NCBI GenBank assembly: GCA_006503475.1
Contig: RSEH01000224.1
Coordinates: 1-64,000, forward strand
DNA from: Stentor roeselii
Lineage: Eukaryota; Ciliophora; Heterotrichea; Heterotrichida; Stentoridae
Length of the DNA: 64,000 bases
Direction of reading: 5' to 3'
The notes beneath the pieces are model-generated. The model saw only the letters and a program-made list of their open reading frames with translations. It was not told where the DNA came from and made no database searches. Both the position numbers and the translations under genes were made by a program. Positions 58,879 to 64,000 of the stretch are shown here, in pieces. Every line of letters begins with the position of its first letter. Positions within the stretch are counted from its first letter, which is position 1.

Positions 58879-59547
58879 ATGACTGAACTTCCTGCTTCTG
58901 AGAACCTTTTTGGGGATAAAGGAAACCAGGCTACTTTATTGCAGAGTCGTGAGTATCAGATTATGTTTGAATATGAAACTTTGGTTCATTATCTACCAAA
59001 AGGAATATTCGTTATGCCTGATATCAGATCTATTCATGTCTGGCATGGAATTCTTATTGTTAATAGTGGAGCTTATGCGGGAAATGTGCTTAAGTTCACT
59101 ATTGATATACCGCAAAATTACCCACTGGTCTCTCCGAAGGTATTTTTCAACACTCAAGTTTTTCATCCTCTTATCGACTCAGCCACTGGAGAACTGAATC
59201 TTCAGCCAAAGTTTCCAGTCTGGAGAGCTAAAAGAGACTTTTTGTTCATGGTCTTGATGTATATTAAAGCTTGTTTTTTGCAGCTGGAACTATGGACTGA
59301 AAGAAATTCAAAAAATAAAGAAGCTTTCTTAATATGCAAAAATGAGTCCTTGTTGAAGGAAAAACAAGCTGAAGTCTCGAAAGTCCCTGACAGAAAATCG
59401 AGTGGAATCATTCATAAATTTGATGTCAATGAAAAAGAAGATGAACAAAGTTCTTTAGTTTTAAAGATGTTCAGAAATATCCGCAGCGAGGAAAACGTGA
59501 AAGAGTTTTTAGAATGGTTTCACAGTCGATATAGAGTAAGTGATTAA
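58879..59547 (+). CDS. AKTIP/FTS-like inactive E2 (UEV)
   Basis: 222 aa. The UBC-like fold resembles AKTIP: LVHYLPKGIFVMPDIRSIHV, KFTIDIPQNYPLVSPKVFF, VFHPLIDSATGELNLQPKFP, FLFMVLMYIKACF. AKTIP has the same FHPLVDPxxGEL in place of the HPN...Cys active site, so no ubiquitin transfer is expected. In animals and fungi FTS works with Hook and FHIP to link vesicles to dynein. A Hook/dynein adaptor role here is inferred. It is followed by VPS26 on the same strand 286 nt later. Confidence 0.85.
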   Translation: MTELPASENLFGDKGNQATLLQSREYQIMFEYETLVHYLPKGIFVMPDIRSIHVWHGILIVNSGAYAGNVLKFTIDIPQNYPLVSPKVFFNTQVFHPLIDSATGELNLQPKFPVWRAKRDFLFMVLMYIKACFLQLELWTERNSKNKEAFLICKNESLLKEKQAEVSKVPDRKSSGIIHKFDVNEKEDEQSSLVLKMFRNIRSEENVKEFLEWFHSRYRVSD

Positions 59548-59833
59548 AAGTGTGTTAGAATTATTAATATCTAAGTGAACACCAAGTAAATCCTACCCTT
59601 ACAGTTAATCAATTCACTCATCAAAAGCCTCTCCAAATATCCCCAAATAACCTTCAAAAAAAAGTCCTAACACCCTCCCTAAAAAAACCATAAAAATTCC
59701 TAATCTTTCCCAAGATCACCCATCATTCAACCCATTCCACATTTTCCACCCACAACCATCATCAAATCTAATCCAAGCCGATACTCCAATCAATCTCTGC
59801 CAATACCTGTCGAAAAAATGTAAGGCAGATAAA
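59548..59833. promoter_or_regulatory. G-poor, C/A-rich region upstream of VPS26
   Basis: Between about 59580 and 59815 the plus strand has very few G and many C/A runs (for example ACACCCTCCCTAAAAAAACC). The same composition precedes other plus-strand genes, and the complement precedes minus-strand genes. Probably promoter DNA; no gene. Confidence 0.5.
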
Positions 59834-60760
59834 ATGGTAAAGTCTACCTAGTTCGGAGCATCCGGTGAGCTGTCAATCGAACTCGACGGTATAGAGCAAC
59901 GAAAAAAAGTGCCATTCAAGGACTCATCAGGAAAAGATGTCCAACTTCCAGTCTTCTCAGTATTTTCCAAATAGGCCGACGAGGACATCGTGGGCAAGCT
60001 GAATTTCGTTCTAAAGAAAGGGAAGAAGTTCGAGCATCAAGGCATTAAAATCGAGTTATACGGGCGAATAGGTATTTTTTAATAAGACATCACCTATGAA
60101 AAGAACCAAACCAGTGACTTCATTTCATTGTCTCGAGAACTGGAGCCTCCTGGAGCGATCACTCAAAATGTGTCGATTCCTTTTTCATTCAACAAGGTGG
60201 ATAAATCTTATGAGACCTACACAGGTCGGTATTGCAAGCTGAGATATTACATCAAAGCGACTATCACCAGGAAGGTTTCAAGCAATATGGTGAAAGAAAT
60301 CGAATTCGCTGTGTTGAACTGTCAGAATGAAGTGGAAGAAAACACTCCTATTAAGATGGAAGTCGGAATTGAGGAGTGCCTGCATATTGAATTTGAGTAT
60401 AATAGGCAGAAATACCATTTGAAAGATTGCATCATTGGAAAAGTTTACTTCTTGTTGGTTAGGATCAGGATCAAGTATATGGAACTCGCGATTATTCGAA
60501 GGGAAACTATTGGAGCTGGCGCTCAGGCCACTAATGAAAATGAAACTATTGCCAAATATGAGGTCATGGATGGAGCTCCTGTTAGAGGGGAAAATATTCC
60601 AATTAGGATGTTTTTGAGCGCTTTTGAACTTACTCCTACTTATTATAATGTGAATAACAAGTTCTCTGTTAGACATTTCTTGAATTTAGTACTGGTTGAT
60701 GAAGAAGATAGAAGGTACTTCAAGCAGCAAGAAATCATTTTATGGAGAAAAGAATTGTAG
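59834..60760 (+). CDS. VPS26: Retromer subunit VPS26
   Basis: 293 aa from four exons (59834-59836, 59852-59959, 59975-60071, 60087-60760) with three 15-nt introns, each holding an in-frame stop. The product follows VPS26 throughout: [125 protein letters not shown]. It lacks the disordered tail of animal VPS26. Retromer recycles cargo from endosomes. The first coding exon is the ATG alone; the ATG at 59818 is followed at once by TAA and is not used. Confidence 0.93.
59837..59851 (+). other. 15-nt intron 1 of VPS26
   Basis: Reads GTAAAGTCTACCTAG, directly after the start codon. Removal joins ATG to TTC GGA, giving the VPS26-like start MFGASGEL. A is at position 10. Confidence 0.88.
59960..59974 (+). 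other. 15-nt intron 2 of VPS26
   Basis: Reads GTATTTTCCAAATAG, phase 0, with in-frame TAG. Removal joins GTC TTC TCA to GCC GAC GAG. A is at position 10. Confidence 0.92.
60072..60086 (+). other. 15-nt intron 3 of VPS26
   Basis: Reads GTATTTTTTAATAAG, phase 1; the only one of eight ending AAG rather than TAG or CAG. Removal gives ATA GAC ATC ACC. A is at position 10. Confidence 0.92.
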
Positions 60761-60858
60761 GGTAGATAAGTTAGTTTGAAGTTATTGAAAGATGTTTTTT
60801 AGGTTTGATCTTTAAGAGCTTTAAAATATAATCGACATATATAAAACTATCTAACTTA

Positions 60859-62061
60859 TTACTGCAGTTCACAACAGTGAGTTCTTTTCTGATTCTCTTT
60901 TCCAACATCCGGCACCTTCGCCCTTCGTGTTTCAAGAGTCCTAAAAAAACTTGCAGTTTCTACAACATTTCGATACTTCGGAGGTCTCGGCGTTCCATAA
61001 GCAAGTGAGTTGATGCCAAGTTGAATATCAGCAAAAGGGTAAAGATCAACCATCGGCTTGATCTTATTCAACCGAATGAACTCAACCATATCCATAATAT
61101 CAAGTCTCGAAGCAACAGCACTTCCAACTAAAGTCTGCTGATTCATCAACATCTGAAAAAGGTTCAACCCAAGATCATGCTCAACATCAGGCAATGCAAC
61201 TACTGCGCAAGTTCCTCTTTTCTTAACCAGTCCAAAGTCAACACCCAAGTTAATCTTAATGGAAGTATCAAGAATAAAATCCAAAGACCCAGAAGCCCTT
61301 TTAAGCTGTTCCGGGTCATTTAAATTCAAAAAGTTTTGAGCACCTAAAGACCTTGCTTCTGCTTCTTTGCTAGTCGACGTTGAAATAGCAGTCACTTCAC
61401 ATCCGAACTTCCTGGCAAACATTATCGCCAAGTGGCCCAGGCCTCCAATGCCAACGATTCCGACTTTATGGGTGGGAAGAACATGTCTTTTTAAAGGCGC
61501 GTAAACCGCTGCACCTGCACAGAAGACTGGAGCGGATTCTCCTGGAAAGCTGTCATCAAGTTTAAAGAAAAAGTCTTCCTTTGCCTGGAAAGAAGTCGCA
61601 TACCCTCCGAAATGAGGTTCGTAAGTGTATCTTAAGTCACTGCATAAGTTATCTTCTCCTGTCCTGCACTCGAAACAGTGATGGCAACAGTCTCGAAACA
61701 CTCCGAAACCGACTCGGTCTCCTTCTTTCAAGTGAGTCACTTTTTCGCCTATTTTTTCTACAACGCCTACAATTTCATGCCCTGTCACCAATGGCAGAGT
61801 CAACTCGTTTCCCCAAAGACCTCGCGCATGGTGGATGTCGCTTTGACAGAGACCTGAATGCTCCACTCGAATCCGGATCTCGCTGTCCAGGAGGGATGGA
61901 TGGCGAAATGGCAATGGAGACACAGTTGTTCCCTTTGACATAAACGCCATTGCTACTCCTTCACAGTCGCCGTAGTCGCAAGCGACTGGAGCTCGACTTC
62001 CGAGTACTTCATATGTGGACATTATTACATGATTTTTTGAAAGGTTTATTAGAAAATTCAT
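60859..62061 (-). CDS. Zinc alcohol dehydrogenase, cinnamyl-ADH/YahK type, with possible CaaX end
   Basis: 400 aa, or 387 aa from the ATG at 62022 (MSTYEVLGSRAP), the more usual start for the family. Catalytic zinc ligands lie in SGLCQSDIHH and TGHEIVGVV; the structural zinc site in CCHHCFECRTGEDNLC; the dinucleotide fold in GIVGIGGLGHLAIMFARKFG. Such enzymes reduce aldehydes with NADPH. A C-terminal extension, basic and unusual for the family, ends HCCELQ, whose last four residues (CELQ) fit a farnesylation CaaX box with X = Gln. The upstream DNA is G/T-rich on plus. Confidence 0.88.
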   Translation of the reverse strand: MNFLINLSKNHVIMSTYEVLGSRAPVACDYGDCEGVAMAFMSKGTTVSPLPFRHPSLLDSEIRIRVEHSGLCQSDIHHARGLWGNELTLPLVTGHEIVGVVEKIGEKVTHLKEGDRVGFGVFRDCCHHCFECRTGEDNLCSDLRYTYEPHFGGYATSFQAKEDFFFKLDDSFPGESAPVFCAGAAVYAPLKRHVLPTHKVGIVGIGGLGHLAIMFARKFGCEVTAISTSTSKEAEARSLGAQNFLNLNDPEQLKRASGSLDFILDTSIKINLGVDFGLVKKRGTCAVVALPDVEHDLGLNLFQMLMNQQTLVGSAVASRLDIMDMVEFIRLNKIKPMVDLYPFADIQLGINSLAYGTPRPPKYRNVVETASFFRTLETRRAKVPDVGKENQKRTHCCELQ

Positions 62062-62301
62062 TGTTAGGAGTTTTTTTGGAAATGGTTTTGATTGAGAAAT
62101 AGATTTTTAGTAAAAGGTAATTTTTTATGTTGAGAATAGAGTTTTTGATTGAGTTAATTTTTTGAGGGATTCTTATGAATGAATTTTTTGTTGGGGAATT
62201 TTTTGGATTTTTTTGGGGATAAGGCTGATTTAATTTTAAGTGGGTAACTTGAAATTTCTAGAAAAGATAAATGCTTAAAGACTAAATGTAGATACTTAAT
62301 A

Positions 62302-64000
62302 ATGGAAATAGATTCTGATAATGAGTCTCAAGGGTCTACTGATTCAAAAAATTTAAAAGAATCCCTGCATGAGTTAAAGAATCTTCAAGTTAAAGACCCA
62401 ATTCAAAATAGCAAAGATAATGAAGTTTTTTCTGAAATACCAATTGAAAAATGTGAAATTTCCCTACCTCTTTCTGAGCCTCTAGAAAAACAAGTATCTT
62501 TTCCAATCTTTCCTGGCAGCTCTATATCCAGTCAGCCAACAAATCCACTATTTCCTGATAATTCATTAAGAAAATTACCTCCCTTCATCCCAGTTAATCC
62601 TCCACCTTATACTTTCGTTAACCTTCCGCCAAGCCAACTGCCGATGCCCTCTCTGCCAGTTTTTCCAGGCCCTCCTGTTATTCCTAGCATACCGCAAGAA
62701 AAAAAAGCAGATCTTTTTACTTTTCCACCACCTGTGAGTGAAAGTAATCCTCCACCTAAAGATACATCAATGGATAAAGTGAATCCTTCTCCTCTATCAA
62801 AAGAAAAAACTTATAATGAAAAAATCAGTGATTTGCGCTTTCAATTCAAAAAGCTTCTTAGACTTAAAGGAATAAGTGAAATTGACGTTTATGAAATCGG
62901 TAATAAATGCTTTAGTAAACACTTTGCTTTTATAATTTTAGGAATTCCTGATAATTACAGTTTTTTACCTATTGAATCTATCCTTCTTACCCACGTTGCA
63001 TCGAAAACAAAAATTAAGGAGAATATCAGAATGGCATTAGGACAAATACAATCTGTTAATTATCATCAATTGAATCAAGAGAATCCTATGTGGAAAGAGA
63101 CAGGTCCTCCTTTAATTAAAGCTGGTATCAGTGAAGGCTCATCTATTCTTCCAACGAAATCATTTGAGCCAATCAATTATAATATTAATAACTCCATGAA
63201 TGAAGTACAAAAAATGCCATCAATTCCTCGTCCTTTTGTTTATAGGAATTATAACCCACCAGATGCAGAAGAATCAAGGTTAAATAACCCTCTTTATATG
63301 GAAGAAAAGGTTAATAAAAGCCTAAATTCTTTTGATAATCATTTTTGTAGTGAATCTGGGAAAGCAGTTTCAAGAGATAATGTTGTGCCTGGTTATAACC
63401 CTAATCTTCATTATAGTGATCCTAATAAAGCTTCCGTTGATCATCTTAAAACAGAATTTGAAGTCAAGGCTTTAAAGATAAAATCAAATCTTATGGAATA
63501 TGGAATTCCTGAGGACCAAGCTAACACTTTAGCCTCTATATGCAACTCAACTGATGAAGCGATACAAATTTACCTAGAAAACATGGAGAAAAATGATAAA
63601 ACTGTAGATACATCAGAATTTTATCCATCATATAATTTCTCTGAATTCAAAGGCGAGAAAAAATACGGAATATTGATTAATCAAAATAAACTCTTTATGA
63701 GAGAAACATCATTCAGAATAAAATCTAATAAATCATACTCAAATTTAACCATAATGAAGGGTGAATATCCTAAAAACTTCACTAATTTCAATGAAAGATT
63801 AATAAAAATTAAAGAATTTTCAATGAAAAACCAACAAAAGAAAGCCCCTCAAATCATCGAACCACCAACTACCTTAATTCCAGAGCCATTAATTCATGAA
63901 GACAACTACTCATCAGAAATGAGAGAATTAGTCATAACATATTCAGCTCAACCATTTTCCTCCTTTTCAATCGACGATGAGGATTCTTCAGGTCTTTTAA
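62302..64000 (+). CDS. Pro-rich protein with UBA-like segment, 3' end outside the window
   Basis: At least 566 codons, open from the ATG at 62302 to the window end. Residues about 60-170 are rich in Pro, Phe and Ser (for example LPPFIPVNPPPYTFVNLPPS), probably disordered. A globular segment around 180-270 is not recognised. Near residues 388-430, LKIKSNLMEYGIPEDQANTL followed by NSTDEAIQIYLEN resembles a UBA domain, which would bind ubiquitin. The rest is polar and Asn/Lys-rich. The call is limited to these features; no family name is justified. Confidence 0.7.
   Translation, partial: MEIDSDNESQGSTDSKNLKESLHELKNLQVKDPIQNSKDNEVFSEIPIEKCEISLPLSEPLEKQVSFPIFPGSSISSQPTNPLFPDNSLRKLPPFIPVNPPPYTFVNLPPSQLPMPSLPVFPGPPVIPSIPQEKKADLFTFPPPVSESNPPPKDTSMDKVNPSPLSKEKTYNEKISDLRFQFKKLLRLKGISEIDVYEIGNKCFSKHFAFIILGIPDNYSFLPIESILLTHVASKTKIKENIRMALGQIQSVNYHQLNQENPMWKETGPPLIKAGISEGSSILPTKSFEPINYNINNSMNEVQKMPSIPRPFVYRNYNPPDAEESRLNNPLYMEEKVNKSLNSFDNHFCSESGKAVSRDNVVPGYNPNLHYSDPNKASVDHLKTEFEVKALKIKSNLMEYGIPEDQANTLASICNSTDEAIQIYLENMEKNDKTVDTSEFYPSYNFSEFKGEKKYGILINQNKLFMRETSFRIKSNKSYSNLTIMKGEYPKNFTNFNERLIKIKEFSMKNQQKKAPQIIEPPTTLIPEPLIHEDNYSSEMRELVITYSAQPFSSFSIDDEDSSGLL

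Noticed and set aside
59818-59820. Upstream ATG of VPS26
   Set aside because: Followed immediately by TAA, with no splice option that fits the 15-nt pattern.
5883-60086. Frame breaks in the Mios, IMP2-like, STPG, DHHC, YANK and VPS26 genes as signs of pseudogenes
   Set aside because: Each break is explained exactly by a 15-nt GT...AG intron and the joined proteins match their families.
1-64000. tRNA, rRNA, transposon or CRISPR elements
   Set aside because: Scanned intergenic stretches by eye for tRNA B-box-like sequence, terminal repeats and spaced repeats; none seen. Absence is not proven without covariance-model searches.

Overview
The window looks like macronuclear DNA of a heterotrich ciliate close to Stentor. 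Protein-coding genes are packed on both strands in AT-rich DNA. The code is standard: one frame runs 3,557 codons without TAA, TAG or TGA, and all three serve as stops (TGA ends the gene at 23452-24486; nearly all others end in TAA or TAG). Eight introns were found and every one is exactly 15 nt, GT...AG, with A at position 10. The species call is inference from these traits and from the protein families.

Layout. 1-6 kb: a WS/DGAT acyltransferase running off the left edge, an ER J-domain/thioredoxin protein, an acylated ankyrin protein, and a Mios-like GATOR2 subunit without its usual N-terminal propeller. 6-17 kb: one intronless 10.7-kb gene for a giant fibrocystin-L-like type I membrane protein. 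17-22 kb: an IMP2-like mitochondrial protease homologue lacking the catalytic Ser, a C2H2 zinc-finger protein, an STPG-repeat protein, mitochondrial bL33 and a TPR-IQ protein. 23-43 kb: a second ankyrin protein, a cyclic-nucleotide-type K+ channel, and five anoctamin/TMEM16 genes in a row, three of them recent tandem copies. 44-53 kb: an EF-hand-like protein, a DHHC acyltransferase, an SRPK-like pseudokinase, an Xrn exonuclease, a coiled-coil RING protein and a basic unknown. 54-59 kb: two small MGC-starting paralogues, a Nudix-ankyrin fusion, a YANK/STK32-like kinase, PRP38 and an AKTIP/FTS-like inactive E2. 59-64 kb: VPS26 with three introns, a zinc alcohol dehydrogenase with a possible CaaX end, and a Pro-rich protein with a UBA-like segment running off the right edge.

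Common themes. Membrane signalling and trafficking dominate: a K+ channel, five predicted Ca2+-regulated anoctamins, five proteins with N-terminal acylation signals plus a DHHC enzyme, retromer VPS26 and an FTS-like protein. Several members have lost catalytic or redox residues (IMP2-like, SRPK-like, DnaJ-Trx, AKTIP). Packing is extreme: gaps of 2, 11 and 14 nt, stop codons sharing one TTAA, and a TATAAATG-type sequence at many start codons. Inside long genes the coding strand swings from A/C-rich to G/T-rich and then resets sharply. No tRNA, rRNA, mobile element, virus-like element or CRISPR array was recognised.
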